DNA of 64,000 nt from Typhlomys cinereus (taxonomy: Eukaryota > Chordata > Mammalia > Rodentia > Platacanthomyidae). The first letter of the stretch is position 1; every line of letters starts with the position of its first letter. Below the pieces are notes generated by a model, which saw nothing but the letters and a program-made list of their open reading frames with translations, was not told the origin of the DNA and did not search any database. This document shows, piece by piece, positions 46,601-57,787 of this stretch. The stretch spans positions 992,001-1,056,000 of the forward strand of contig JALPQD010000404.1 in NCBI GenBank assembly GCA_023101885.1. The letters are read 5' to 3'. A program made the translations under genes and the position numbers.

Positions 46601-47460
46601 AACAGTTCCTGTACAGACATCCAATAGCACAGTCACTACAACCAACACTTAACAGATGGGATCTTGTGAAATTAAAAAGCTTCTGTTCAGATAAAGAGAT
46701 TATAACATGAGCTCAAAGGCAACACACAGAATGGGAGAAAATCTTCACTAACGACACATCTGATAGAGTTCTGCTGTCCAGAGTGCACAAAGAACTTAGA
46801 AAACTAAGCACCAAGAAAACAAATGGGCCAATTAAAAAATAGGTCTTGGAACTTAAAAGAAACTTTACCATGGATGAAATTAAAATGTCTAACAAATATC
46901 TTTAAAAATGCTCCACATCCTTAGCCATCAGGTAAATGCAAATCAAAACCTCCCTGAGATATCATCTCACCCCTGTCAGGATGGCAAAAATCCACAATAC
47001 AAACAACACCAAATGCTGGAGAAGATGTGGAGAGAGAGGAACTCTCCTACATTGCTGGTGGGAATGCAGGCTTATACAGCCACTCTGGCGAGCCATCTGG
47101 CGATTCTTAAAGAAGTTAAAGATTGAAATGCCATATGACTCTGCTATACCACTTTTGGGAATAACCCCCCATACAGCAAAAATTTACCCCAATAGCACAA
47201 GCATGACCATGTTCATAGCAGCACTATTTACAATAGCAAAGTAATGGAATCAGCCCAAATGTCCAACAGTTGATGAATGGATAAGAAAAATTTGGTACAT
47301 TTATACAATGGAATACTACTCAGCCATCAAAAATGATGAATTAATGAGATTTGCAAGGAAATAGATGGAATTAGAAGCAATTATATTGAGTGAAGTATCC
47401 CAGACACGGAAAATTAGGCGCCATATGTACTCCCTAATAGGTGGATCCTAGTACCAAACT
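43650..47460 (+). pseudogene. L1 ORF2 (endonuclease-reverse transcriptase), broken and catalytically dead
   Basis: ORF2p nicks target DNA and reverse-transcribes L1 RNA. Endonuclease domain at about 43670-44350 (LNVNGLNS start, ETHLT near 43758). The usual GDFNT is GYFNT at about 44065 and the usual SDH is SDYH at about 44320, so catalytic residues are lost. RT domain at about 44950-45780 (GPDGF at 45050; [11 protein letters not shown] at 45250). The catalytic FADD reads FAGD at about 45727, followed by a stop. The frame breaks at 45445, near 45690, and again near 46705. A C-terminal Cys-rich segment ([19 protein letters not shown]) lies at about 47010-47070. The longest open pieces are 185 and 262 codons. 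Confidence 0.95.
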
Positions 47461-48474
47461 CACTTAGAGACACTCAAAGACAAATCTCTGTAATACCTAC
47501 AGTAATTGTAAAGATTATAAGCAGGAGGGATGGGAAAGAAGGGCCCCACCGGAAACAGAGGGGACCACGTTACAGTAGAGAAAATAGGCCAACATCAAGG
47601 ACTGCATGTAAGTAATGAGACATCTGATTAATTTCACAGATTTTCCTTCCTGATCATTTCCAACCAATGGGGTATGATATTACTAGAAGGGGAGGACACA
47701 TAGGCTGCCAGTTAGAAGGTAACCATTTTGCAAATGGGTGATTGACCCCTCTCTCACCATGGTCTCCTACTTCTATTCCATCTACCTTTGAATAGACTCT
47801 TATAATAAGACTCTAATTTAACAGGTTTTTATCTCTGGCCAGGGGGTGACATCCAATACCCATCAAGATGGAACCAAGGGCATTGCAGGAACAGCAAAAC
47901 TGAAAAAAAAATCATCAACAAACCATAATTCAGAACATCAGAGACTCTATAACAACCACCTGGAATCAGGCCTGCCTAATCTCTCCCCATCCTGAAGCTC
48001 AGGGAATTTTGCGGAAGAGGGGGAGGTAAAATTGTAAGAGCACAAGGATGGGAGGAGTCATGATATGCAAGATACTCCACACAAGTTAGGGCTGAAGCAA
48101 TTATAACAGGACTCTGCATGATATGCACAATGACCAACATATCATTGACCCCTCAAATTCTAGCATGGACTAAAGGCACTAGGATCCTTAGAAGCAAGGG
48201 TTTAAGAGTCACATTAGTGTTCCTATACTTAAGGGGAACACAAGAAAGAGTTCTAGGAAATGCCACTGAGTCCTTACACCTCATCAGAGAGGAGGACCCA
48301 GAGGAAAGTTTGATATACTCATTAAAGGATGCTTCAGAGATGGGGGGAGGAGGCACTGGGAGAAAGAGCGGGAGGGGGAAAGGAAGGGACAAAGTGGGGA
48401 GGGAACAGAGAAGTTCAGGGAGGGGTGTAGGGAGGGAAGGGAAAGGGGTTCCTATTGTTTGTATGAGCAGAAAA
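47461..48474 (+). other. L1 3' UTR with G-rich polypurine tract
   Basis: Non-coding end of the L1. G-rich tract at about 48340-48450 (gggaggaggcactggg... gggaggggga) followed by gtttgtatgagcag and an A-run. The 142-codon plus frame at 48118-48546 and the minus frame at 48153-48392 are shadows of this UTR, as are the frames in the other L1 3' ends. Confidence 0.93.
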
Positions 48475-48490
48475 AAAAATAATGCTCCTG
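48475..48490 (+). repeat. Right target-site duplication of the full-length L1
   Basis: AAAAATAATGCTCCTG, identical to 42132-42147. Confidence 0.95.
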
Positions 48491-48620
48491 ACTTTTACAT
48501 GAAAATTAAACTGAACTTTGTTATATATTCATTGCTATTAAAATAAAGATACTTTATTAATGACGGCTGGAAATAATGGTGAGGTTTTTGGGGGGCAGAT
48601 TCAAGTAGACCTTATTAGAG

Positions 48621-48775
48621 GAGAAAAAGAACAGAACTCATGGACTTCAGAAGTATAATGAGGGGCTAAGGCACCCCAAAGAACTCATAGATTCCAGGCA
48701 TAGATTCCATGAGGGGCATGGAGGTGGAAAAGAACTCATGGACTCCAGATTTGGAGTGCCTTGAGGGGCAGATGC
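48621..48775. repeat. Degenerate minisatellite, about 47-51 bp, three units
   Basis: Units anchored on gaactca at 48634, 48681 and 48732, each continuing 't(g/a)ga(c/t)t(t/c)cag/tccag...' and closing with '...tgaggggc'. Strongly diverged between units. Confidence 0.7.
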
Positions 48776-49760
48776 CTGAAATAATGGTATTTAAGCCTGG
48801 AAATTCATGTGATTAAAACGTAGCCACATTTGGAATATACTTTGTAGCTTTGCTATTAGTATTTCTTGGTATATACTGAGAATTGACTTTAAGGAATATT
48901 TAAAGTTTGAGTCATGGATTTTTGTCATGATCAAATAAACAAAATAGCACTGCCATTTGTGTAGAAGAAGAAATCTGAAGGTGACAAATTCATGAGAGAA
49001 AAAGCTATGGACTCAAGTTTTCTTCTACAAAGTCCATGTGTTGAAAATCTGGCTGCCATATGATAATATTTGCAAAACAAAACACCAGAGATCCTTTTGT
49101 CTCTCTTCATCATGATGATGTAAGAAGTTAGTGCTTTATAAACAGGAACATAACTCTCACAAGAGTCCAGTGACTATGGAACTTTGATCTTGAATTCCAT
49201 TTCTGCTTTTTATGCCATCTGGGCTATAGATTTCTGTTGTGATATCCTGAGCAGATTCATCCAAACATTGGTACGGAGAAGTGATACGGCAGCAAGAAAT
49301 ATATATAAATGTATGTGTCTTATAATAAGATAATAAGCACATGCTAGAAGAATTGAAGGGCCCATTAATTGTTCAGTGGCAGTGCCTACAGCCATAGGCA
49401 ACTAAGAAAACTCTGGCCTATGGACCTCAGGCCTTGCAGACCTAGGCAGGTGAAAGAGCCTGATGCAAGGACCCTAGACCCTTTTTCTTATGTAGCGGTG
49501 GCTCCTGTAGACCCTGGCAACTTAGACAATGCACCAAGGATCCCAGTCCATGCCCCAGGGATTTCAGGTAACTCTCAGTCGATAAGGTTTTGTGCCCTCC
49601 TCCCATCATTAACAGTTCTAGCAATGTACTAGAGACTACAGAAACCTAAGACTGAGATCACACCATTCATTTAGACAGGATACTTATATCACCCAACTGT
49701 AAGATAAGTAGCTTATTTTATTTTCCATTTACTCTCAGGTGATAGTTACTCCTGAATAAA
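48776..49760. other. Unassigned sequence upstream of an older L1
   Basis: Positions about 49350-49640 are less AT-rich and may be further 5' UTR of the L1 that follows or another repeat. Short frames on both strands there carry no domain. Confidence 0.4.
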
Positions 49761-50400
49761 ACCTCCATACATTGTACCCACTCCTACTAACTCTTAGTCT
49801 TTCACCCTTGCATACTCCTAATAAATCATAACAGCTGTCATTTCTCTCTCAGCTCTAACCCCAAACTCTTAGCTACTAACACTGTCCTAACCACTTGAAG
49901 CTGTTCAGATATCTAACCCCAATCTCATTCATCAAACATAATTCCCATTTTTACACCCACACCTTCTTGCTCTGACTCTCTCAATGTCGTACACCTCTTA
50001 TAAACCCTAAAAAGCATCATCTGTCCCACAACTCTAACTCACCTACTCCCAACTACTATACATAGCTTATCCTATCCTCTTGAAATTTTTCTGATATTTA
50101 GACCAAACCTCATCCACCAGACAGACTCCAAATTTAAACTTCTTAATTAAAATTAAGTCATTAACTCTACCACCTTCACACCAGGTCTGGACTTACACAC
50201 CCCAAGTACACTTTTGTTGGGCCGGCCCAGAAAAGACAGCGCTGGGAGGAAGCGAGCAGGGAGTAATCCAGCACACAGGACCTAAGATGGGCCTGGGAGC
50301 TAGTGTGTTGGGCGTAACCCTGTTTGCATCACAGGGAACCCTGATTGGTTCCTAGGAACATACCAAAGAAAACAATCAAAAACCTAAGAAAAGATACCCA
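49761..50400 (+). mobile_element. Older L1 5' UTR with decayed monomers
   Basis: The block starting ctctaaccccaaactcttagctactaac (about 49852) is echoed by ctctaactcacctactcccaactac (about 50030), and both lead to '...cttgaa...ttc(t)gatat(t/c)ta...ccaa(t/c)ctcat(c/t)ca(t/c)ca'. The unit is about 180 bp. A GC-richer segment (50218-50345, 'gccggcccagaaaagacag...') then leads into ORF1. Confidence 0.65.
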
Positions 50401-51624
50401 GGTCACATTGTGAAGCTACGAAATGCATCAAACCCAAGAAAAAATATCAAACCCACAATAATAGATTCCAATCAAAATAACTTCTTGGATATTAGTCAAG
50501 AAAACAATAACCAAGATAATGAAGTCCTAAGAGCTGTTATCAACATGATCTAGGAATTTCAAAAGTAACTGCAAAAGGAATGGGAAGAATTATGAAAAGA
50601 GATAAATGATTCCATTAATTTATATGAACAGGAAAATAATAAACAACTAAATTAAATGAGAAAGAAAACAAAAACAAGCATAGTACAGTTGAGAAAATAC
50701 CAAATTAAGCTCGAAATAAAAACCAAGATGACTGCAATTGAAAATTTAATAGGAATCCTCACCAACAGAATTGATCAAACAAAAGACAAAATATCAGATC
50801 TGGAAAATAAACTGGCATAACAAGATCATTCAATTAAAGAAGCTGAAAAAGTTTTCAAAAATGCATGAAAGGAATGTCCAAATGATATTGGAAAGGAGGA
50901 AGAAGCCAAACCTACATATTCATGGCATACTTCAAGCAATGAATAATCACAAATACCAACCCAGGCTACTACATAGAACAAAATTATCAGTCATGAAGGA
51001 AGGTGAAAGAATAATATACCACAACAACAACAACATCAACAACAGAAAAAAAAAAAACTGAAGATCTATGTGTTCATCAAACCAGGTCTGTAGAAGATAC
51101 TAGAAAAAATACTTGAGTGAATAAAGGATAAACATACTCAAGAGGATGGAAGGGGAAAGTAAGCCAAATAAACTACTAAACAAAGAATCCCAAATATAAA
51201 AATGTAAAATTCAGAAAATTACAAGAATTAACAAACACTTCTCAATTAAAACCTTAAACATCAATGGATACAAATCCCCAATCAAAAGACATAGGCTAAT
51301 GACTTGGATTAAAATCACAATCCATCAATTCACCATCTTCAAAAAACACACCTGAGCATAAAAAATAATCACTATCTCAAAATGAAAGGTTGGTCAAAGG
51401 TACACCAAGCAAATGGAACTAAAAAACCAACAGCAGTCAAAGGTACACCAAGCAAATGGAACTAAAAAACCAACAGCAGTCAAAGGTACACCAAGCAAAT
51501 GGAACTAAAAAACCAACAGCAGTAGCCATCCTAATATTTGAGAAAATAGACTTCAAACCAAAATATACCATAAGAGACACAGAAAGATACTGCATATTGT
51601 CTAAAGGAACAATCCATCAATCAC
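50401..51624 (+). mobile_element. Older L1: ORF1 and endonuclease remnants
   Basis: Diverged ORF1 (50430-51060; 'atagattccaatcaaaat' and the 'catggcata...acatatt' region are collinear with 42.58-43.56 kb). Then the start of ORF2 (51240 onward: 'accttaaacatcaatgg', 'catcaattcaccatct'). Many stops. Contains a 43-bp triplication. Confidence 0.88.
51393..51523 (+). repeat. 43-bp triplication inside L1 ORF2
   Basis: Three head-to-tail copies of a 43-bp unit beginning gtcaaaggtacaccaagc at 51393, 51436 and 51479, apparently identical. Since 43 is not a multiple of three, each extra copy shifts the ORF2 frame. Confidence 0.97.
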
Positions 51625-52104
51625 AGGCACTAGGATCCTTAGAGGCAAGGGATTAACAGTCATAATAGTGTTCCCATACTAAAGGAGAACCCAAGAAAGG
51701 GCTCTGGACAATGCCAATGAGTCCTTATACCTCACTAGAATGGAGGACTCAGAGGGAAATTTGACATTCACACAATAGGATGCTTCAGGGAATGGGAGGA
51801 GGGAAGGGAGAGACACTGGGGAAAAGGGAGGGTGGGGAGTGAAAGGAAGGGGAAAAGGGGGGAAGATGCAAGGGGGACTGGGGAGGGTTGGAGGGAGGGA
51901 GAGAGAGAAAGAAAAAAAGAAAGAAGGAAGGAAAAAAGGAAGGAAGGGAGGAAGGAAGGAAGAAGGAAGGAAGGAAGGAAGAAGGAAGGAAGGAAGAAGG
52001 AAGGAAGGAAGGAAGGAAGGAAGGAAGGAAGGAAGGAAGGAAGGAAGGAAGGAAGGAAGGAGGAAGGAAGGAAGGAAGAAAAGAAAAAAGAAAGAAAAAA
52101 AGTG
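51625..52104 (+). mobile_element. L1 3' UTR inserted in the older L1, with expanded (GGAA)n tail
   Basis: From 'gcactaggatccttagaggc' it matches the L1 3' UTR (about 48173 onward), followed by the G-rich tract and a long (AAGG)n run. The older ORF2 endonuclease resumes at 52105 (tttatgattctaaacacatac). Exact TSD not resolved. Confidence 0.85.
51896..52102. repeat. (AAGG)n microsatellite
   Basis: About 200 bases of AAGG with occasional GAAGG and AGAAGG interruptions. It gives spurious Lys/Glu/Gly/Arg frames on plus and Ser/Phe/Leu/Pro frames on minus. Confidence 0.97.
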
Positions 52105-52790
52105 TTTATGATTCTAAACACATACATTCCAAAAATAGGAATACCCCCATTCATTAAACAAGACTACAATATATAACATGACAAATCAACAAAAACACAA
52201 CAATAGTAGGGGAATTCAACATTAGACAGGACAACAGGTTAAAAACTGAACATAGGCACAGTGGAACTAAATCAAGTCATAAATGTATTGAAACCGACTT
52301 ACATCTACCAAATTTTACATCCTAACATCACAGAGTACATTTGTTTCAGTGTCCCATGGAAATTTCTCCAAAATAGACCATATACCACAGAGCAAGCCTA
52401 TACAAATACAGGAAAAATAAAATTATATTAAGTACTCTTATTACTATGAAATAAAGCTATACATTTATAACAAGTAAAGAACAGAGAGTACACTATCTTT
52501 TGGAAATTTACCAACATGTTACTTAAAGAGGAATGTGTCTGGACAGAAGTCAAAATGGAAATCCAAAAATTCTTAGAAATTAATGATAATAAAGGCACAA
52601 TATATGTAAATCTGTGGTACACAATGATGGCAGTTTTAATAGGAAAGTTCATAGTGGTCAATGACTACATCAAAAAAATAGAAAAACCACAAATAAATAA
52701 TTTAACAATGCAGCTTCAAGAATTAGAGAAACAAGAAATAAGAAAGATCTTGCTAGCAAATGTAGGAAAAGTGATCTTTATCTAGGTGAT
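52105..52790 (+). mobile_element. Older L1: ORF2 continuation, truncated
   Basis: Matches full-length L1 about 43960-44640 in order ('acaatatat...', 'ggggaattcaacattagacagg', '...cctatacaaatacagg', the GKFIVVNDYIKK segment at about 52642). Homology stops near 52790 and the RT domain and 3' end are absent. Confidence 0.88.
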
Positions 52791-52922
52791 AGTGTCTAAA
52801 CTGTGTCTTAGTATATTGTGTTAGATAGGGTTGATAAAAATAGATAATTAAAATTACTAAGCGTTGAATTATCATCTTGGTTCCTAGTGATTATGTCAAC
52901 TTTTTAATTTATATTTCTTTGT
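52791..52922. other. Unassigned spacer
   Basis: Short AT-rich DNA with no feature seen. Confidence 0.4.
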
Positions 52923-53150
52923 GATGGAGAGATGGAGACTCCATGTCATAAGCAGAAGGATCTGAGTTTGGTTCCAGAATTCCAGGTAAAACACCAGGCA
53001 GAAATAGCAGAGGCCTATACTTCTGACCCTGGAAGTTAGAATCTGGGAAATCCCAGAGTAAAGCAAAAAGAAAGTAGAACAAACCAGGTTAATTCTCCTT
53101 TGGTCTTCCACAGGCACACACAATACTTTCTATCTAAAAGATTCTTACAC
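52923..53150 (+). repeat. DIP-like B2-superfamily SINE
   Basis: Diverged head 'gatggagagatggagactcc', body 'ctgggaaatcccagagtaaagcaaaaagaaagtag', then 'cctttggtcttccacaggcacacac'. Same body as 154-491 and 34224-34520 but no long microsatellite. Confidence 0.82.
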
Positions 53151-54195
53151 AAATAAAGTAATAATCTATACATATTAAGAATCTATTTTGATAATTTTTT
53201 TATTAATATAGTTATGGTTTGGAGATTTTTCTATTCTTTTTTGCTGTACACAAATGTAAATGTACCTTATTTAACCCAGCTGTTTAAATAACAATGGATT
53301 CCATCCCAGGAAGCATTATACTTTCCAGGAGAAAATTTGACTAATATTGTAGATATAGGCAAGCATACCAAAAGCAAGATGCAATTGTTGCAGAGATATA
53401 TCAATGTAAATTAAATTACTGTGATAAACTGTTGTTGACTTAAGTTTTAATTACAATGATAATGTTCTCTAGCAAGTAAAGTAATAATGCATACAATGTA
53501 ACACTGTTTTGATTAGTAAATCATACTTGGAAGACAGGTAATGACTATTGCAGTTCATATAATAAAATTGCTTTCTAAATCCTTGTTCCTGAAGACCCAG
53601 TGAAACCTTTCTAAACCTACAAAGATAAATAAGGATTCAGGTCATATGTATATTGTTCATTGCAAAGTGACAATAGTAAGGAGAATAAAATACATGGAAA
53701 TTACATGGAATTATTCCAATTAGAAAATACCAAGAAAAAACTAGAAAATTCATCTTTGTTCAAATCTTTCTCAACCTGATCTCTCAGAATAGGCAGTTAA
53801 GTGGACATTTTTCTTGACACATTGAAATGTGCTTATTTCTTTCTATGTACTCCTCCCACATAAAGCACTTTGTCCAATTATCAAGTATATTTATAATTGA
53901 TTTTTAAAATTTTGTTTCATAAAAGATAAAATTATTCATTGTGTGAAACTACAACATTACTGGGCATCCTTATTTCTTTCAGAATCTGGCACCTCAGTCC
54001 CTCACCCTAACCCAGTGTGTATCCAGATTTTAAATGGTCGAAATCACAAAACCTTGATTTCCTGGGATCATAGGTCTAATCGAATACTGTTCAACAATTT
54101 TTCCAGTTACATCATCTATAGATATACATCATCTACTTATATTTTAAGGTTTATCAAGTTATCTCAAATAAAGTATTCATATCTATAGAACATTT
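53151..54195. other. Unassigned AT-rich sequence
   Basis: No gene or recognised repeat. The 81-codon frame at 53943-54188 lacks a domain. Confidence 0.45.
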
Positions 54196-54620
54196 CATTA
54201 CAGTTTTGCCTCCATTTTTGGTGATAAATTCACATCCCAATGGCTTAAGGGGAAAAGAATTTTTTTCTCTCTTACAATTGTCCAGTTATATCTCTTAGTT
54301 CAGCTTTTTAGGAGAGCTCATACCAGCACCAAGAGCCAAGAGAACCGACCACACCTTATTCACAGGACTGTTGAAAGAGAAAACTCTCACTTGCTAGACA
54401 GCATCCCTGGCAAAGTATACTGAAGAATGCCAACTTCCTTAACCAGCTCCTTCTGTCTTACCCAACTGCCCAGGGACCAGTGCCCCCCCCCCACCATTTG
54501 TTGAGTCTTCCTGTCAATCTCCTGCAAGCTTTCTCAGGATTTAACTCAACTACTAATTCTTCAGAACTGTACACTGAGCTCAAGCTTTCAATTTTCAGGT
54601 TGACCCCTCTGTCTACAACA
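54196..54620 (-). mobile_element. Older solo MaLR LTR
   Basis: Diverged copy of the 36.3/37.9-kb LTR in the same orientation: 'aggagagctcataccagcaccaagagccaagagaac', '...cttgctagacagca...tggcaaagtatactgaagaatgccaac', '...aactcaactactaattcttcag'. It has the equivalent of the 21-bp block carried by the 37.9-kb LTR. No partner LTR nearby, so it is solo. Confidence 0.85.
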
Positions 54621-55184
54621 CATACTCTGGTAAGTAACTACTTTCAAAATTTTTAAAAGAAATAACTGTATCCCTTCACCAAATGCCTTTAATCCTAATT
54701 TATCATAAAATATAACTTTTGTACCAAAAAAAAATGCATCAGAAGAACCCAGATTCCAAGATCTCTCAAAGAGTTTTTCTGTTATTAAAGTTTTCCATAA
54801 ATAATACTACATCACTGGATTTTTGATGAAGTAGTGTGCTGCTACCAATTCTTCATCTGTTCCCATATGTAAGCCTTTTCAAAATGATTTTTTCTACCTC
54901 AGGGATATTCAATTGAATACTGTATGACAATATTCAGATATGTTGTAAAAAACATTCATGTTCTGTTATCTATTTTATAATTGCCACCATCATGAAATGA
55001 AAACGTTACATATGAGTTACTAATCAAAAGAGCATGAAATGCAAATAAAAAAGATTTGCAGCCAATTTATGTCTTGAAGGAAACCAAACCAAGTCTATCT
55101 AAAAATCCAGATCACTCTCATACTGAAATAAATTTGAAGACTTACTTTCTTAAATCACAAAATTTAAGATAATTTGCTGCCACA
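54621..55184. other. Unassigned AT-rich sequence
   Basis: Nothing recognised. Confidence 0.4.
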
Positions 55185-55665
55185 GGCCAGAGCCACAGCC
55201 TCAAGACCAAGGCTCCCCCAGACCAGGTGAAAACAGAAACACACAACTCTCTAGGCTGAGTGAATCTGGACTCTCTTTATTGAAACTTTGTAGCAGCTTT
55301 TATACGAGAAAATTTTAGTGCAAAGAATGTTGCACCTGCAAACAGACCCATATTCTCCTAGTCAGCACAAATTACCTTCAGGATAGACATTTTTTCAAGA
55401 ACCTAACCCATTGCTTGAGGGTAAAAGCACTTAACAGAACCATTCTCCCAGTCAATCTATAATGCTCCACCAAATAGCTATGGGGCTGAGTCTACATAGT
55501 TGTCATTGTTTTAACAGAGACTGCATTTTGAGACTAGTTAAAACACACAGAGGAGATTTGAGCTCCTTTTGATTTCAATAAGGAACATGTTTTTCATTAC
55601 AATTAATTATATGTGTGCCCAATGTCCTATAAGTCCCAGCGTGAGCTTTTGCTTGTCCTGTCTAG
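55185..55665 (-). mobile_element. Retroviral LTR, minus strand
   Basis: Minus strand: TATA-like tataaaagctgc (about 55293-55304), AATAAA (55276-55281), then '...gtgtgtttctgttttcacctggtc' and an end near '...ctggcctgtggcag'. It lies immediately downstream, on the minus strand, of an envelope-like remnant, so it is the 3' LTR of a provirus fragment. U3 boundary approximate. Confidence 0.7.
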
Positions 55666-57120
55666 GTTGGTTCTCTTAGTCAGGTGGGTTGACATTAGCA
55701 CCAGGCATGGCACCAGGCATGGCAGCAGGTTCTAGCTTGGGAAAGTTGCATGCAGCTCAGACAATACAGGCCTGCCTGATCCGTTCCTCCTACATATCCA
55801 TCCTTTTTGACAGCCAGCAGGAGCCAGAATTCTTTGCTCTAACATTGTTGACCCCACCTCAGAGGGGTCCAGCATAATGAACTGGTTCCTGGCTTAGATC
55901 AGATACAACCCTCATGTGGAACTCTTACCTGTCATTGTCTAGCAGCCCTGGAAGGACCTCTCTTCTGGACGGCATGTCAAGATATTTGGATAGTAGATTA
56001 GACCAAGGCCTCATGAATCTCTGCAATCCAAGCTTGAACCATGTCTCTAGGGAGACCATGGATGTTCAAGGGCCATAAGTGCTTGTAGCATGGCCTTGTT
56101 GATGGAGCACTGCTGAGAGATGTGCTTAAAGGAAACACTTAAACAATATAATTATTGAAAGAACAATTCCTCCTATAATAGCGTAAATTACAATCCAAGA
56201 GGGATCAAACATCCTTTTAAAGTTCTAGTGAACAAAATAGCATAGTCTCATACTTCTAGAATTTCTGAGTTAGTTCATAGGTAGGAATTTTACCCACCTG
56301 TGTTTTAAGACTCTTGAAGTTGTTCTCTGATTTCTTTAAAATCATTGTATACATTCCGGCTAACAAGATTAGACATAAAATCTCTAGTTGCAATTGAATT
56401 TAAAGTTAAAAGCAAGCTTTTTCTCTAGATCAGAGAGCAGGAAGCTAGTCCCAAAAAACCTAAGAACAGGTAGAAAGCACACCCAATTCCCAGAATTCCT
56501 CCTGCCAGAGGCAAAACTTAAATTACCTAGGAAGGAATTCTTAGCACCTGCCCATGGGTGTTACTGTGACATTTCCCAGAGAACAGGCTTTAGGCCTGTA
56601 CTTTACTTATTTTTCTTATTTATTTCAAATAATGCCATGTCCTTTTTCCAGAAGATGTTTCTTTGAATCCATCTTTTCCAAACTGAGACCTAGTCTACCA
56701 GATTGGTAGGATAAGGACGCAGCAGTTTGCTATGTAGTATATTGCGAAAACAGTTGAATGAGACATTGAATGTGATTTTTCCATTGTTATATCTATAGTA
56801 TCCTATGGTCTGACTTTAAAGCTTTGATGACAGCCTGAATTGACAATTTAAAAGCAAAATTAAGCCTTGACTTTTTAACAATATCCAATATGACTTTAGG
56901 AATAATATTTGCAATATAATTAATACCTTTACAGTTTATCTAATACTGTCTTATCCTATGGCAACAAAAAAAGTTGGAAAATATCTCCAATATATCCTTT
57001 ATCTGACATTTTTTTCACATATCATATTTGCTAATTTTACATACTCAATTTCTATTTGTTTTTTAATTATTCTTTTGTCCACAATATCATACATATATTC
57101 AATTTGCCACTGCAAAGTTA
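55666..57120 (-). pseudogene. env: Endogenous retroviral envelope (TM) remnant
   Basis: The minus strand at about 56131-56208 encodes an uninterrupted stretch of about 25 residues dominated by Ile, Val, Leu and Gly, as expected for the membrane anchor of a TM subunit. It is preceded by a charged, amphipathic stretch (about 56290-56400) and followed by a short tail toward the LTR. Stops and frame changes break the frame (for example a stop near 56310). Sequence above about 56420 is less certain. No pol or second LTR is recognisable. It cannot make a functional envelope. Confidence 0.55.
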
Positions 57121-57219
57121 TGCTCTCTTAACCTTCATTTGTTCCTGTCAACTGACTCTTCCTTCTTTTCAGCTTGCCCCCTTCTATTTTTATGTCTTTT
57201 AAAAAAAAAATGACTTAGT
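57121..57219. other. Unassigned spacer
   Basis: Short T-rich DNA with an A10 run at 57203. Confidence 0.4.
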
Positions 57220-57560
57220 GTGCTGTTTAGATACAGAGGTCAACTTGACAATTGATGGCTGGTATTTTGAGCACATCTGTGACAATTTGCAATTAAACCT
57301 ACGATAAGGAAAGACCCAGCATTAATCAGTGATACATTATAAATATTTAGAAAGCAGTTCAGTTATATGTTCATTTAATCTATGAGCAGTGGTGGGTGAC
57401 TCCACTCTCCTCCCCAGCAATAAACTTTCATCCCAGTTTACAATATCAAACATGTATTCCCTCCAAAAGATAAGGGCTACAAATCCAATATGAAACTGGT
57501 TGATTGTCCCTACTGTGCCACCAGGAGTCATACCTTACCTGTCAGATTGGTACAGTAGCA
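57220..57560 (+). repeat. Possible medium-reiterated rodent repeat, old
   Basis: Starts 'agatacagaggtcaacttgacaattgatgg', like the head at 39.7 kb. The middle part is unclear. Confidence 0.5.
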
Positions 57561-57787
57561 TGAAATATCCACAGCTGGGTAAAACTATTGAAAAGTTTTA
57601 TACTGAGAAATATGTATTTGATAAGTATTTATGGTGAACTAATGTGTTAGAAACTGATCTGAGCAATATAATATTATAAATCTATAAAATTTTTCATTAA
57701 TTTCATCTTCAAATAACTAAGGATAAGTGTTGTCATTTCTGATTTAGAGAAATCAAACAGAGACATATAAGCTTAAAAAAATAAAAT
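57561..57787. other. Unassigned spacer
   Basis: AT-rich, nothing seen. Confidence 0.4.

Larger units (their letters stand above)
42148..48474 (+). mobile_element. Essentially full-length L1 retrotransposon (inactive)
   Basis: About 6.3 kb bounded by a perfect 16-bp TSD. Order: GC-rich 5' UTR with two monomer-like units, ORF1, short spacer, ORF2 (endonuclease, reverse transcriptase, C-terminal region), long 3' UTR with G-rich tract, and a short A-run. Both ORFs carry frameshifts and stops and key catalytic residues are lost, so it cannot move by itself. It serves as the reference for the other L1 fragments in the window. Confidence 0.97.

Noticed and set aside
48118..48546. A 142-codon frame that looks conserved because similar frames occur at 3.4, 16.7 and 23.6 kb
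   Set aside because: All lie in the L1 3' UTR. Similarity is due to repeat copies, not to protein conservation.
51768..52176. Long low-complexity frames on both strands (Lys/Glu/Gly/Arg and Ser/Phe/Leu/Pro)
   Set aside because: They are produced by the (AAGG)n microsatellite.
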